The notes: a model not told the origin generated them from the letters alone. 64,000 nt of DNA from a bacterium (GCA_016124445.1 WGNR01000001.1:496001-560000); one strand, 5' to 3'. Positions 29,114-38,495 are shown, counted from the stretch's first letter. Made by a program: numbers and translations.

Positions 29114-29140
29114 GCAGCTGCTGACTTACTCAGCAGCTGC
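29114..29140. repeat. Perfect palindrome with 11-base arms
   Basis: GCAGCTGCTGA at 29114-29124 is exactly complementary to TCAGCAGCTGC at 29130-29140, with a 5-base spacer. No T run follows on either strand, so it is not a standard terminator. It lies about 155 bases upstream of the sigma-54-type promoter, a normal distance for an enhancer-binding site. Confidence 0.6.
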
Positions 29141-29293
29141 TCGCACTGGGCAGCAGCAGAGGAGATAACGATGATATTTGACAAAGAGTTGTTTTTTTGC
29201 GAACGAGGCAAATTCACCCCCTAATCTTGCCTGCGCTGTTTTATACCCGCGTACCGTTGCAGTGGCCAGAAAATATTCTTCCCTTAACTCTAC

Positions 29294-29309
29294 TTGGCAC
29301 GGACATTGC
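29294..29309 (+). promoter_or_regulatory. Sigma-54 type -24/-12 promoter
   Basis: TTGGCACG at 29294-29301, four bases, then TTGC at 29306-29309. GG at 29296-29297 and GC at 29308-29309 are separated by exactly 10 bases, as sigma-54 requires. Only the base after TTGC departs from the consensus. It points at the HAD phosphatase gene starting at 29413, giving a leader of roughly 90 bases. Confidence 0.65.
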
Positions 29310-29412
29310 CTGAGAGATGCCCTGAACAGTAACGAGGTTTTCGGTTTGCAGCAGACCTGCCTGGATGGCAGCCGCCGAACCGGTCAATTTTTATCCAAAA
29401 AGAGGGTAGGTA

Positions 29413-30261
29413 ATGAGTAAGGGATTTTTGATCGACATGGATGGCGTAATGTATCGCGGCAGCCAGCTGATACCTGGCGCCGATGACTTTATCCGCCAGT
29501 TGCGCGACGACGGGACTCCATTTCTCTTTCTGACGAATAACAGCCAACGGACCCGCCGGGACGTGGTCACGAAGCTATCGCGAATGGGCATCGATGTCGA
29601 AGAACGGCACGTCTTTACCTGTGCGATGGCCACGGCTCGTTTCCTGGCCAGCCAGAAGCCAAACGGCACCGCCTATGTGCTCGGCGAAGGAGGATTGCTT
29701 AACGCATTGCACCAGAATGGCTACTCGGTGGTTGATCACGACCCGGACTTTGTCGTTGTCGGTGAAGGCCGCACGCTCAGTTGGGACATGCTCGAAACGG
29801 CTACGCAAATGATTCTGGATGGTGCCAAGCTGATTGCCACTAATGACGACCCCAACTGCCCGACATCGCGGGGAACGCGACCTGGGGCAGGGGCAACGAT
29901 TGCTTTTCTAGAAAAGGCGACCGGTCGCAAGGCACTTTCGATCGGCAAGCCAAGCCCGCTGATGATGCGAATGGCACGCAAAGAGATCGGCCTGGAAACA
30001 TCCGAGACTGTGATGATCGGCGACACCATGGAAACCGACATCCTGGGGGGCGTTCAGATGGGCTACAAGACCATTCTCGTTCTCTCGGGAGGTACCCGCC
30101 TGGAAGACATTCCGCGGCACCCCTTCCAACCCGATCTTGTCATCGAATCGGTCGCAGCATTGGTTCGCAAGGTCGAAGAACCGGTCTCGTACCGTGTACC
30201 AGTCGAGTTACCCGCCGCCGAAGCCGCCCAAGAGCTTGTTGCCTCGATGCGACGGTCCTAA
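29413..30261 (+). CDS. NagD-like HAD-IIA family phosphatase
   Basis: 282 residues. HAD motif I is FLIDMDGVMY (nucleophile and acid-base Asp), motif II FLTNNSQRT, motif III Lys in IGKPSPLMM, and motif IV VMIGDTMETDILGG. A type IIA cap lies between motifs II and III (about residues 75-180). This is the NagD/PGP branch, which dephosphorylates nucleotides, sugar phosphates or phosphoglycolate. GAGGGTAGG precedes the ATG. The upstream sigma-54-type promoter would place it under activator control, which is unusual for a housekeeping phosphatase. The substrate is unknown. Confidence 0.9.
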   Translation: MSKGFLIDMDGVMYRGSQLIPGADDFIRQLRDDGTPFLFLTNNSQRTRRDVVTKLSRMGIDVEERHVFTCAMATARFLASQKPNGTAYVLGEGGLLNALHQNGYSVVDHDPDFVVVGEGRTLSWDMLETATQMILDGAKLIATNDDPNCPTSRGTRPGAGATIAFLEKATGRKALSIGKPSPLMMRMARKEIGLETSETVMIGDTMETDILGGVQMGYKTILVLSGGTRLEDIPRHPFQPDLVIESVAALVRKVEEPVSYRVPVELPAAEAAQELVASMRRS

Positions 30262-30351
30262 GGCAGAATTCTCTTCTCAATCTCCCAGCCGAACACACAA
30301 ATCAACGGGTGGCATGCCCTTGTCATTATGCCTGGCGCCCGTTGGTCTTTT

Positions 30352-30744
30352 CTACTGCAGTTTGGCGTGCTCCATGAGCGATCGCAGCTGTTCGACGCCG
30401 ATCGGTTTCACCAAGTGTAGATCGAAGCCTGCAGCTTCCGCTTGTTCAGGATGTTCATCTCGGCTGTAGCCGGTCACGGCAACCAGAAGAATCTTTTCGT
30501 GCGGGAATTCAGCGCGGATGCGACGGGCAACTTCATAGCCATCCATCATGGGCAAGCCGATATCGAGTAGAACGATGGCGGGGTCAAACTTGGGAAGCAA
30601 TTCCAACGCTTCCATCCCGCTGCCAACCACTTCGATTTCGTAGTCGCCAATGGCCGACAACAGTTTCGACAGCATGAGCCGGGCACTTCGATTATCGTCG
30701 ACGATCAATACCCGATGGTTACCGCCATTCTCGCTACCATCCAT
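30352..30744 (-). CDS. Single-domain response regulator (CheY-like)
   Basis: 130 residues forming one receiver domain and nothing else. Acidic pocket D16/D17 (LIVDDNRSAR), phospho-acceptor Asp61 in VLLDIGLPMMDGYE, the Thr in AVTGYSRDEH and the conserved Lys in LVKPIG are all present. GAGGGGG lies about 6 bases before the ATG. With no output domain it must act by protein contact or by relaying phosphate. No kinase is adjacent, so its partner is elsewhere. It is of the type often fused to hybrid kinases. Confidence 0.88.
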   Translation of the reverse strand: MDGSENGGNHRVLIVDDNRSARLMLSKLLSAIGDYEIEVVGSGMEALELLPKFDPAIVLLDIGLPMMDGYEVARRIRAEFPHEKILLVAVTGYSRDEHPEQAEAAGFDLHLVKPIGVEQLRSLMEHAKLQ

Positions 30745-31116
30745 GGATGCCCCCTCGCCAAACCGCTGCTCTGGCTGGGATATACGCGTCAGATGAATTC
30801 ATTCCGTTACTCCAATCTGGGGAAACCATTCCGCTATTGTTCCAGACCAGTCTGACAGTCGCAACTATTGGAATCTTGATCCGATTCTGTCGCGACGACG
30901 ATTCGCCCACAACAGGCCTCCATTGCGGGAATTCGTAATAGCTCTCAATCGGGCTGCGAAACTCCTCGTTTCGGGGAAGAATTCCAGAGAATTTCGTCGG
31001 TCTCCAGGTCCGCTCGATCAACCTTTGAGGGATGCCACCTATACTCAGACTAGTTGGAAACGACGCTTCTCCTACATCTTTCGGCACCTTCACACCCACC
31101 CTGCTCGGAGACACTG
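30745..31116. other. Gene-free divergent promoter interval
   Basis: This 372-base gap separates two divergent genes and must hold both promoters. I find no strong promoter consensus or long repeat in it. A 146-residue open frame on the minus strand across it has no family features or ribosome-binding site and is not called. Confidence 0.6.
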
Positions 31117-32073
31117 ATGAAACGCTGGCTTCTTTGTTGGCCCCTTCTGCTTGCTTTCCTGACCGCAACCCCATCGCTGGTTTCCGCTGGTCCCTTTCGC
31201 CTGGTAACGCAAGGCAACGGCAAACTGGCCATCGTCGATAAGGAAGGCAAAATCGAATGGCAAATGCCGTGGGGCGGCATCCACGATATCCATGTGCTGG
31301 ACAATGGCCACATCATGGTTCAGAAGTTACCCTCGAAGGTCGTCGAAATCGATCCCGCGACCAAAAAGGTGGTTTGGTCGTATGATTCCAGCAAGAGCAA
31401 CGGCAACGAAGGCAAGCGAATCGAAGTTCACGCATTCCAGCCGCTGGCCAATGGCAACGTGATGATCGCCGAATCGGGAGCAGGTCGCATCATTGAAGTC
31501 GACCGTGACGGCAAATTGCTCAAAGAGATGAAACTGAAGCTCGATAGCCCTCATCCTCATAGCGATACCCGGCTCGTTCGCCAGCTGGAAAACGGCAACT
31601 ACCTGGTCGCGCACGAGAACGACGGCTTCATCCGCGAATACGACGGCAAAAGCGGCAAGGTGGTCTGGGAATACGAAGTGCCCATGTTCGGAAAACAGCC
31701 AGCCGGTGGCCATGGTCCCGAAGCTTACGGGAACAAAGCGTTCGCTGCGGTTCGCCTCGAAAATGGAAACACCCTGATCGCGACCGGAAACGGTCATAGC
31801 GTGATCGAAGTTACTCCCGAGAAGGAAATCGTCTGGAAGATCGCCCAGAATGATCTGCCAGGTATCACATTGGCTTGGGTTACCACGCTGGAAGTGCTGC
31901 CCAACGGACACTACGTCGTCGGAAACTGCCACGCCGGCCCCGGTAATCCACTGTTGGTCGAGATCGATCCGAAGACGAAGAAAGTCGTTTGGCAATTCGA
32001 CCAGTTCGATACGTTCGGCAACTCGGTCCCCAATTCGCAGCTGCTTGAAATTGAAGGCGACGTCCGACGCTAG
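31117..32073 (+). CDS. Secreted PQQ-like beta-propeller protein
   Basis: 318 residues from the ATG at 31117, chosen over the upstream in-frame ATG at 31054 because GGAG lies about 8 bases before it and a signal peptide (1-23, ending VSAG) begins there. The mature protein is a propeller of repeated units such as NGNVMIAESGAGRIIEVD, NGNYLVAHENDGFIREYD and NGNTLIATGNGHSVIEV, each followed by KxVWxY or EIVWKI. It has no heme motif. It probably binds a ligand or protein in the periplasm. It is related in fold, but not close in sequence, to the protein at 114. Confidence 0.83.
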   Translation: MKRWLLCWPLLLAFLTATPSLVSAGPFRLVTQGNGKLAIVDKEGKIEWQMPWGGIHDIHVLDNGHIMVQKLPSKVVEIDPATKKVVWSYDSSKSNGNEGKRIEVHAFQPLANGNVMIAESGAGRIIEVDRDGKLLKEMKLKLDSPHPHSDTRLVRQLENGNYLVAHENDGFIREYDGKSGKVVWEYEVPMFGKQPAGGHGPEAYGNKAFAAVRLENGNTLIATGNGHSVIEVTPEKEIVWKIAQNDLPGITLAWVTTLEVLPNGHYVVGNCHAGPGNPLLVEIDPKTKKVVWQFDQFDTFGNSVPNSQLLEIEGDVRR

Positions 32074-32100
32074 TTCGACGGCGGTCCTACCCTAAAACAA

Positions 32101-32131
32101 AAGCGGCCTCAGTTTCTAGCTGAGGCCGCTT
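32101..32131. terminator. Bidirectional rho-independent terminator
   Basis: AAGCGGCCTCAG at 32101-32112 pairs perfectly over 12 bases with CTGAGGCCGCTT at 32120-32131 around a 7-base loop. CTTTTTC follows on the plus strand, and the minus strand also runs into T residues. It serves the two convergent genes that end at 32073 and 32159. Confidence 0.9.
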
Positions 32132-32158
32132 CTTTTTCGAAGGAGAGAGTTACCAGCG

Positions 32159-35100
32159 TTACTCCGTCGCTCCATGATTATGTTGATGCAGATGCTTTAG
32201 ATGCTCCGGCATCTCGTAACCGCCAGCTTCGATGAAGCTATGCAAGTCGTAGATTTCCTGCTTCGTCAGAATGTTGAGCAAGCCGGATGGCATCGGCGAG
32301 ATCTTCGAGGGGGCCATCTGATCGACATCCTCTTTGAGGATCGTGGTCAGGCTGTTGGGCGTGAGCAGGTTGGTTGCGACGCGATACTGCTTGTCGTCTT
32401 CTTCCACCACCACGCCGGTAATGACTCGGCCGCCGATCGTCAGGAACTGCACGTTCTGGAACTTCTCGTTGATCTGACTCGATGGCTCAACCATCTGCTG
32501 CAGAAGTTGTTTGCCTTTGAGCTTCTTGATCGACTCGGTCAGATCAGGGCCGAGGTTTGTCCCATGCCCAGCTACAACGTGGCATTGATTGCAGCGAGCT
32601 TTGACAAATGCCGTCATGCCGCGCATCAGCGTGGCGTCATCCTTGAGATGTTCCGTTTTGTCGAAATCGGCGAAGTCGGTGAACTTCCATTCTTTGACAA
32701 CCTGAGGAACGCTGGCATCCATCAGTGCCTGGGCGCTGGCATCATCCTTCGCTACGACCATCACCCCGTTCATCACGACCCAGTGCCCTGGGAAGGTACA
32801 AACATAGGGATAAATGCCTTCTTCCTTCGGAGCCTCGAAACGCAATACGGCGATCTGGGCTGCTTTGGTCGGGCCAATCATCGGCGTGTTATGAATCACC
32901 AGATCCATCTTCTCACGCGGGATAAAGTCTGACTTCGCGTTGGTCGGATCTTTTGCCATCTCGTTCGCCGCCATGCCAACTTCGGCCAACGTGCCTGGTT
33001 TGACGATTACGAAGTTGTGGTCCGTCGCATCGGGATTGGTGAAAACGATCTTCACCGGCTGGCCTGGTGCGACCATGAAATGTTTCACGTCGAACAACAT
33101 CCGTTCCGGCATAGCCGACACTTTGACCAGTTTTAGTCCTCGCTGGGCGTCGAACTTTGCCTCGGCGACGGTTGGCTTCGGCTCTTTGATCTCGGTATCT
33201 TCGGCGGCCTGCTTCAAGATCCGGGCAATGTTGTAACGAGGATTCCCCTCCCAGTGAGCCCGCATCGTCTTCGACATCAACGCGCAGTTGATCGCGTAAG
33301 CCAGGTGCCCATCCCGCGGGTGCTTCAAGACATCCAGCATCGCCGTGAATGCGGGCTTGGTTCCAATATAGGTCGCGGCAATAGCGGCCTGCATCCGGAC
33401 GATGCCATTTTCGTCGTTGGCGGCCGCATTGAGCCGGGCCGGCCAATCTTCGACGTAAGGGTACCAGTAGCGAAGCTGCTTGGTCGCCGCGGCCCGAGCC
33501 ATTGGCACATCGCACGAAAGCAGGTCTTCCAAGACCGAAACAGCGACATTCAAGTCAGCCTCAGGCGTGGCATTGTCCGACGGGACCATGCTGACACAAT
33601 CGATCCAGCGGTAAGTCCAAATGGCCTCGATCTGGTTGTGCCTGTAGTCGGGATCCGACTTATCGAGCTTAGCGACCCAGGCATCCAGCAGCGGCTTGAC
33701 CTTCGCGGGATCGCGTGCACCCAGTTCGCGTTTGGCTCGATAACGAATCGAGTATTCCGGACGCTTGAGCAGTTCCAGCAAATCTTCAATCGGAGCATCG
33801 GCGATCTGCGGAGGATCTTGCAGCGGGGCTCCCTTCGCGGTGATTCGCCAGATGCGGCCTGAGTGGCGATCGCGGCGTTCATCGCGGAGCGAATACTGAG
33901 CATGGCCTTTGATCGGGTTGTACCAGTCGCAAACGTACAAAGCGCCTCGCGGTCCCCATTGCAGGTCAACCGGGATGAAGCTCAGGTTGCGGGAGAAAAG
34001 CAAATCGCCGACGTATTCCTCGGTGAATCCATACGGCCCTTCCTGCCACTTCAGAATCTCGACCCGGTTGGTTGGCTTGTAGCGAACCTTGATAAAGCAA
34101 TCACTCAACTCTTCCGGGAAGGTCGCGAAGTCGACGACCTGATGCCCACATACGCCAGAGTAAGCCTGCAATCCACGCGGGGCGGCGTTCTGCAGCGGGT
34201 AAGGCGGATCGATCGCCTGGTGGGCTTCGGCATAGACCGGGTGGCTGGCCATGTGCTGACCCCACTCGTCGAACGAAACGCCCCAGGGATTGGTGCTGTG
34301 GTAGGTTCCGAAGCTGATTAATCGCTGTGACTTCGGATCGTAACGGAACCAGCCGCTGTTCTGCTGGCGGACCGGGCCGTAAGGCGTTTCGACCTGGGAA
34401 TGATGGAAGATCGATTCGCGAAAGATCAAATCGCCGTCAGGCGTCCAGGTAAAGTCATGCAACGCATGGTGCGAGTCCTCGGTACCGAAACCACGCAGCA
34501 CGGTTTGCTTGACATCGGCGTGGTCATCGCCGTTGGTGTCTTTCAGAAACGACAGATTCGGCTGCTCGGAAACATAAACGCCGCCGTCTCCGAATTCAAA
34601 CGACAGAGGAATGTGCAGGTTATCGGCGAAAACGGTTGACTTGTCCGCTTTGCCGTCGCCGTCAACATCTTCCAGGATGACCAGCTTGTCGTTTGGCTCG
34701 TTGCCGGGATAGACGTGTGGATAGGTTGTCGAACAGCTGACCCACAGGCGGCCCTTGGAATCCCATCGCATTTGAATCGGGTTGACGATATCGGGAAACT
34801 CTTCTTCGCCCGCGAACAGATTGACCTCGAATCGCGGATCCATGTTGAATGCCTTCTGTTCGGCGGCGGCGGTCATCCATTGGTTCGCCCCGCGGCTCTG
34901 CACCGACATCGGCAGCGGCGGCACGTTGGAGTCGTCGATCTTCTCGGCAACCTGTTTGCCTTGAGCGAGGTCCCAAATGCGCTGGTCCCGATTGGCGACC
35001 ATCATGTCGAAGTTCCGCATGGCCGGCAGGAAGTCGAGGTAACCGTAGGCCTTGTTGCGTCCGCCGGTGTAATAGAATGTGTTCAGAGGACGAAAGCGGC

Positions 35101-37024
35101 GGAAGAATTGCCGATTCTTATCGACGATCGTATCCAACAGTGGCTGGCTGACCTCCGGTGCCGTTTCGTCGAATAGCTGCTCGAACAAAGCTGCCGAAAA
35201 AATCTTGTCGCCGGCGCTATTCAGATGCACGCCATTGATGGTCAGGTCGCTGCCAGGGCTTTCCATGGCAGAGCTTGTGGCGGTATAGACATCGGCAAAT
35301 GCGACACCCTGTTCTTTCGCCACGTCGCGCATCACGTCCAGATAGAGCTTGATGTTAGCGTTGTTGCGATCGGCGGCCGGGTTGTTGTCGATGTTTTCGT
35401 TGGCAATCGGCGATACCAACACGATCCGGGCAGCACTCTCGCCGTTGAATGCTTTTGATTTGAGCGACGCCAGGTAATCACCGAGATTCTGACGGAACTG
35501 GGCCAGACCAGCTGGGCCGGCGAACGATTCATTGAAACCGTAAGCCGCCAGAATGACGTCCGCTTTCTCGTGAACCAGGTGTTGCTCGGTATCGGCAAAG
35601 TTGTCCGGGCGAGGCTGCTGATCGATGGCATCGGCCGACCAGGCCAGGTGACGAACCACCAACTGCTGCTTCGGGAACTTGGTCTGCAGCATCGCTTCCA
35701 GATTGCCGAAATCTTTCGAGCGTTCAAACAGCGTGTTCCCGATCAAAGCGATCCGGTCGCCTCGATTCAATTTCAAAGGAAGCGAGGTCGTTACCGGATC
35801 GGCTTGCTTGGCACGCGGAGCCGTCTTTTCGTAGATCGCGAATGCCGAAAAATCTTCGTCGGTCGTCTTGGGCGGATTCTCGAGCGTCGTGTTTCTGGCA
35901 TCCTTGGTGTTCGCCTGCCGCGGGTCACGCCCCGCTTCGCGGCGAGGCGCTTTCATATTCGCTTTTTTTTTAACGTCTACCTGAGTCGTCGCAGCCTCGT
36001 CGGGCTTCTTCGCCGAGTGATCGGGCAGAATGGGCGAATCCCAACCTTGCAGTTCGGCCGGCTTGACGCCAGGGCGATGTCCTTTGAAGCGGAAGGTAAC
36101 CGGTTGATAAGGTCCCACAAAGTTGACGTTCAAGTCTGGTTTGATCTGCGACTGCATCCCAGCAGCCCACAGACAGCCGTTGATCATCATCCGCCGGAAA
36201 TCTTCATTGAGTAGGTCTTCCGAGGCGCCATAAGTCGTCGTGAAGACGCGTCCCTTGTTGCCGGATTTGAATTCGTATTCTCGAACCCAAACACCGGGGC
36301 AGGGCTTCTTGTCTTTGGCGACCGGCGAATCGATCGTCATCCCATCCAGCGGCTGGGCCATCGCCAGAACGGTGCTATCGGAGGTCGGTTCGGTCCAATA
36401 ACCGCCGGCCTGCACCCACGGGTTCTTCACGCCGCGTAGAATTGGATGATCCTTCTCGGCGGGAACAATATCCAAACGAGTGCTCATCGCATGATTCTTG
36501 CCGTAGTGACCTGCCCAGGTTTCGCCGAGGACCTGACGACCAAACCCATCTTTGAATTCTTCCCCTGGGTAGCGGAAGTCAAACTTCGCGAAGGGGGAAT
36601 CTTTGGGGATCTTGAATGCATGCGTCGAAGTTCGCATACCGACGACAGGGCCGCCGCGTTCCAGGTAATCGACAATCGGCTGCATTTGCTCGGCCGGGAA
36701 ATCTTGGAAGCGAAGGAAAATGACCATCAGGTCCGCATCCTTCAGTGCTTCCGTCCCAGGCATGTAGCTGGAACCTGGCGAGATCTCGCCGGTGTTTTTA
36801 TCGAGCGAGAACAGCACGGTGCATTTGAAACCAAAGTGCTTGGCCAGGATGCGAGCCATTGCCGGAAGCGATTCTTCCGAGCGGTATTCATGGTCGCCAG
36901 CGAGAAAAACGATGTGCTTCCCTTTGCCGATGCCTGACTCGCCTTCATAAACGAGCGGATTGGCCGTGACGGCCTGGGCGGCAAGAAGTAGGAAAGCAAA
37001 GGCAAACAGAGCAATGCGATTCAT
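32159..37024 (-). CDS. Giant secreted ThuA/SGNH/beta-propeller/HEAT/cupredoxin/cytochrome c protein
   Basis: 1621 residues from the ATG at 37024, where a signal peptide (1-21) begins. Domains in order: ThuA-like glutamine-amidotransferase fold (about 22-270, HIVFLAGDHEYRSEESLPAMA); a charged linker (about 350-410); SGNH/GDSL-like domain (about 420-625, RIALIGNTLFE, AYGFNESF, TINGVHLNSAG); PVC-type membrane-bound-dehydrogenase propeller (about 726-1065, EDVDGDGKADKSTVFAD); HEAT-like helices (about 1075-1290); azurin-like cupredoxin (about 1295-1425) with candidate copper ligands in DHNFV and YVCTFPGHWVVMNGVM; and a cytochrome c with CNQCH near 1478. The His-rich end is HLKHLHQHNHG. It is expected to be a periplasmic redox enzyme of sugar metabolism. 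Its activity is unknown. Confidence 0.85.
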   Translation of the reverse strand: MNRIALFAFAFLLLAAQAVTANPLVYEGESGIGKGKHIVFLAGDHEYRSEESLPAMARILAKHFGFKCTVLFSLDKNTGEISPGSSYMPGTEALKDADLMVIFLRFQDFPAEQMQPIVDYLERGGPVVGMRTSTHAFKIPKDSPFAKFDFRYPGEEFKDGFGRQVLGETWAGHYGKNHAMSTRLDIVPAEKDHPILRGVKNPWVQAGGYWTEPTSDSTVLAMAQPLDGMTIDSPVAKDKKPCPGVWVREYEFKSGNKGRVFTTTYGASEDLLNEDFRRMMINGCLWAAGMQSQIKPDLNVNFVGPYQPVTFRFKGHRPGVKPAELQGWDSPILPDHSAKKPDEAATTQVDVKKKANMKAPRREAGRDPRQANTKDARNTTLENPPKTTDEDFSAFAIYEKTAPRAKQADPVTTSLPLKLNRGDRIALIGNTLFERSKDFGNLEAMLQTKFPKQQLVVRHLAWSADAIDQQPRPDNFADTEQHLVHEKADVILAAYGFNESFAGPAGLAQFRQNLGDYLASLKSKAFNGESAARIVLVSPIANENIDNNPAADRNNANIKLYLDVMRDVAKEQGVAFADVYTATSSAMESPGSDLTINGVHLNSAGDKIFSAALFEQLFDETAPEVSQPLLDTIVDKNRQFFRRFRPLNTFYYTGGRNKAYGYLDFLPAMRNFDMMVANRDQRIWDLAQGKQVAEKIDDSNVPPLPMSVQSRGANQWMTAAAEQKAFNMDPRFEVNLFAGEEEFPDIVNPIQMRWDSKGRLWVSCSTTYPHVYPGNEPNDKLVILEDVDGDGKADKSTVFADNLHIPLSFEFGDGGVYVSEQPNLSFLKDTNGDDHADVKQTVLRGFGTEDSHHALHDFTWTPDGDLIFRESIFHHSQVETPYGPVRQQNSGWFRYDPKSQRLISFGTYHSTNPWGVSFDEWGQHMASHPVYAEAHQAIDPPYPLQNAAPRGLQAYSGVCGHQVVDFATFPEELSDCFIKVRYKPTNRVEILKWQEGPYGFTEEYVGDLLFSRNLSFIPVDLQWGPRGALYVCDWYNPIKGHAQYSLRDERRDRHSGRIWRITAKGAPLQDPPQIADAPIEDLLELLKRPEYSIRYRAKRELGARDPAKVKPLLDAWVAKLDKSDPDYRHNQIEAIWTYRWIDCVSMVPSDNATPEADLNVAVSVLEDLLSCDVPMARAAATKQLRYWYPYVEDWPARLNAAANDENGIVRMQAAIAATYIGTKPAFTAMLDVLKHPRDGHLAYAINCALMSKTMRAHWEGNPRYNIARILKQAAEDTEIKEPKPTVAEAKFDAQRGLKLVKVSAMPERMLFDVKHFMVAPGQPVKIVFTNPDATDHNFVIVKPGTLAEVGMAANEMAKDPTNAKSDFIPREKMDLVIHNTPMIGPTKAAQIAVLRFEAPKEEGIYPYVCTFPGHWVVMNGVMVVAKDDASAQALMDASVPQVVKEWKFTDFADFDKTEHLKDDATLMRGMTAFVKARCNQCHVVAGHGTNLGPDLTESIKKLKGKQLLQQMVEPSSQINEKFQNVQFLTIGGRVITGVVVEEDDKQYRVATNLLTPNSLTTILKEDVDQMAPSKISPMPSGLLNILTKQEIYDLHSFIEAGGYEMPEHLKHLHQHNHGATE

Positions 37025-37214
37025 AAGCTTTTTCGGGGGGAAGCAGGGTGAGAAATGAGAAGAGGAGCCGAGGCTTGGCCCGCTCTTAGCGTACTCCAGC
37101 CAACTACCGCACGGCAACAATGCAACCTGCCGCAAATTCTTTTCAGAATTGCCGGTTGTGGCGTTTTTGTGTAATTCAGACGCGAATTTGCCAGAGAAAG
37201 CCGATTAATTCAAA

Positions 37215-38495
37215 TTAAACGGCTTCCAGCCCGCTGAAGGTGCCAGTCCCCGTCGAGAATTGGTCGTATTCGAGCCCCAGGTGCTGCAGATAGCTGACAA
37301 ACAGATTGCAAAGAGGGGGTGCCTTCTTGTCCTCCCCGAAGGCCAAGTGCTGGCCATGACGGAAATGGCCGCCAGCCGCGATCACTGGCAGATTCGTGTT
37401 GTTATGGCTCGAAGCATTCCCCAGGTTCGAGCCGAACATGATGGCGGTCTGGTCCAGAAGGGTATTATCCCCTTCCTTCACGTTATCGAGCCGCTGCAGA
37501 AGTTCGGCGAACAACCGCATCTCTTCCAGTTCAATAATGGTCAGCATTTCGATCTTATTCGGATCGCGGCCATGGTGACTTAAGTTATGCCAGCCATCGT
37601 CGACCCCTTTGAGCGAAACGACCTCGTTGCCGCCGGCACCGACCAACGTGATCAAACGGGTCGAGTCGGTTTGAATCGCCAGGAAGATCATGTCATACAT
37701 CAGCCGTAAGCGTTCAGTCAGATTGGCCCTGTCGGTGATGTCTTCGGGCTGCTTGCGATCGACGACCGGCTTGGGAAGCTTCGCCCAGGCTTCGGCCTGA
37801 ATCAATCGCTTCTCCAGTTCGCGAACGCTGGTGAAGTATTGATCCAACGTCTGATTGTCTTCACGACCAACCTGACGGGTTACCTTTTTGGTTTGATCTT
37901 GAACCAGGTCCATGATGCTTTGCCCGTCTTCGATACGGCGCATCTGCTCTTCTTTTTCCTGTTGGGTTCCTTCCAGGAAGAGCTTGGCAAACAGCTTCGA
38001 TGGTCGGCTTTCCGATGGAATCTGCACACCACTGCGCGTGTAGGACAAGCTGTTAGCTGCAATCGCCAGTGTCAGCGAGCCGAAGCGTGTCTTGTAGCCA
38101 ATTTGTTCGGCGGCGAGTTGGTCGACCGAGATCGTATTTTGAAAGCTCGGCTGGCCTGGGTGAGCCGCACCGGTCAGAAAGCTCTTCTCGGCGGCGTGCC
38201 CTCCGTCGACATCAGGGTGCATGGTCCCGGAGATCACGGTGAACTTCTCCCGCAAGTCTGCCATCGGCTTCAAGTACGGAGACAATTCATAGTCGCGGCC
38301 AGCTTTCTCAGGGAAAAGATTCGGCGTGTGGATTCCCAGGGGAGCACAAATCGCCAACATGCGCCGCACGTCGCCTGCCGACTTCGCAGATTCGTCGGCC
38401 AGCAACCGCGTGACTCCCATTCCGCCTAACAGCGGCAAGCCCATCGCGATACCGGAGGCTCGCAGAAAAGTTCGTCGGCTAAGCGGGGCACGCAT
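37215..38495 (-). CDS. Tat-exported DUF1552 protein
   Basis: 426 residues. A twin-arginine signal (LSRRTFLRASGIAMGLPLLGG) is followed by the DUF1552 domain over nearly the full length. Landmarks are FPEKAGRDYELSPYLKPM, FTVISGTMHPDV, SVDQLAAEQIG, QTIMFGSN-type LDQTAIMFGSNLGNASSHNN and LPVIAAGGHFRHG. The family is nearly restricted to Planctomycetes and relatives, is usually next to a DUF1592 gene, and has no established activity. Here it follows the DUF1592 gene by 35 bases on the same strand, so they form a two-gene unit. Confidence 0.9.
   Translation of the reverse strand: MRAPLSRRTFLRASGIAMGLPLLGGMGVTRLLADESAKSAGDVRRMLAICAPLGIHTPNLFPEKAGRDYELSPYLKPMADLREKFTVISGTMHPDVDGGHAAEKSFLTGAAHPGQPSFQNTISVDQLAAEQIGYKTRFGSLTLAIAANSLSYTRSGVQIPSESRPSKLFAKLFLEGTQQEKEEQMRRIEDGQSIMDLVQDQTKKVTRQVGREDNQTLDQYFTSVRELEKRLIQAEAWAKLPKPVVDRKQPEDITDRANLTERLRLMYDMIFLAIQTDSTRLITLVGAGGNEVVSLKGVDDGWHNLSHHGRDPNKIEMLTIIELEEMRLFAELLQRLDNVKEGDNTLLDQTAIMFGSNLGNASSHNNTNLPVIAAGGHFRHGQHLAFGEDKKAPPLCNLFVSYLQHLGLEYDQFSTGTGTFSGLEAV

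Larger units (their letters stand above)
28820..29412. other. Gene-free interval of about 590 bases with sigma-54 promoter and palindrome
   Basis: No convincing gene is seen; the short reading frames here lack ribosome-binding sites and family features. The stretch from about 29000 to 29290 is AT-richer than the surroundings. It contains an 11-base-arm palindrome at 29114-29140, repeated CAGCAGC units after it, and the sigma-54-type promoter at 29294-29309 listed separately. Confidence 0.65.

Noticed and set aside
29114..29140. Palindrome considered as a terminator of the ABC-F gene or of an unseen transcript
   Set aside because: No T run on either strand, and the ABC-F gene runs away from it on the minus strand, so nothing ends here.
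29178..29420. 80-residue reading frame on the plus strand in the gap before the HAD gene
   Set aside because: No ribosome-binding site or family features. It covers the sigma-54 promoter and overlaps the true gene start.
30734..31174. 146-residue reading frame on the minus strand between divergent genes
   Set aside because: It overlaps the starts of two well-supported genes and shows no domain. The interval must hold two promoters.
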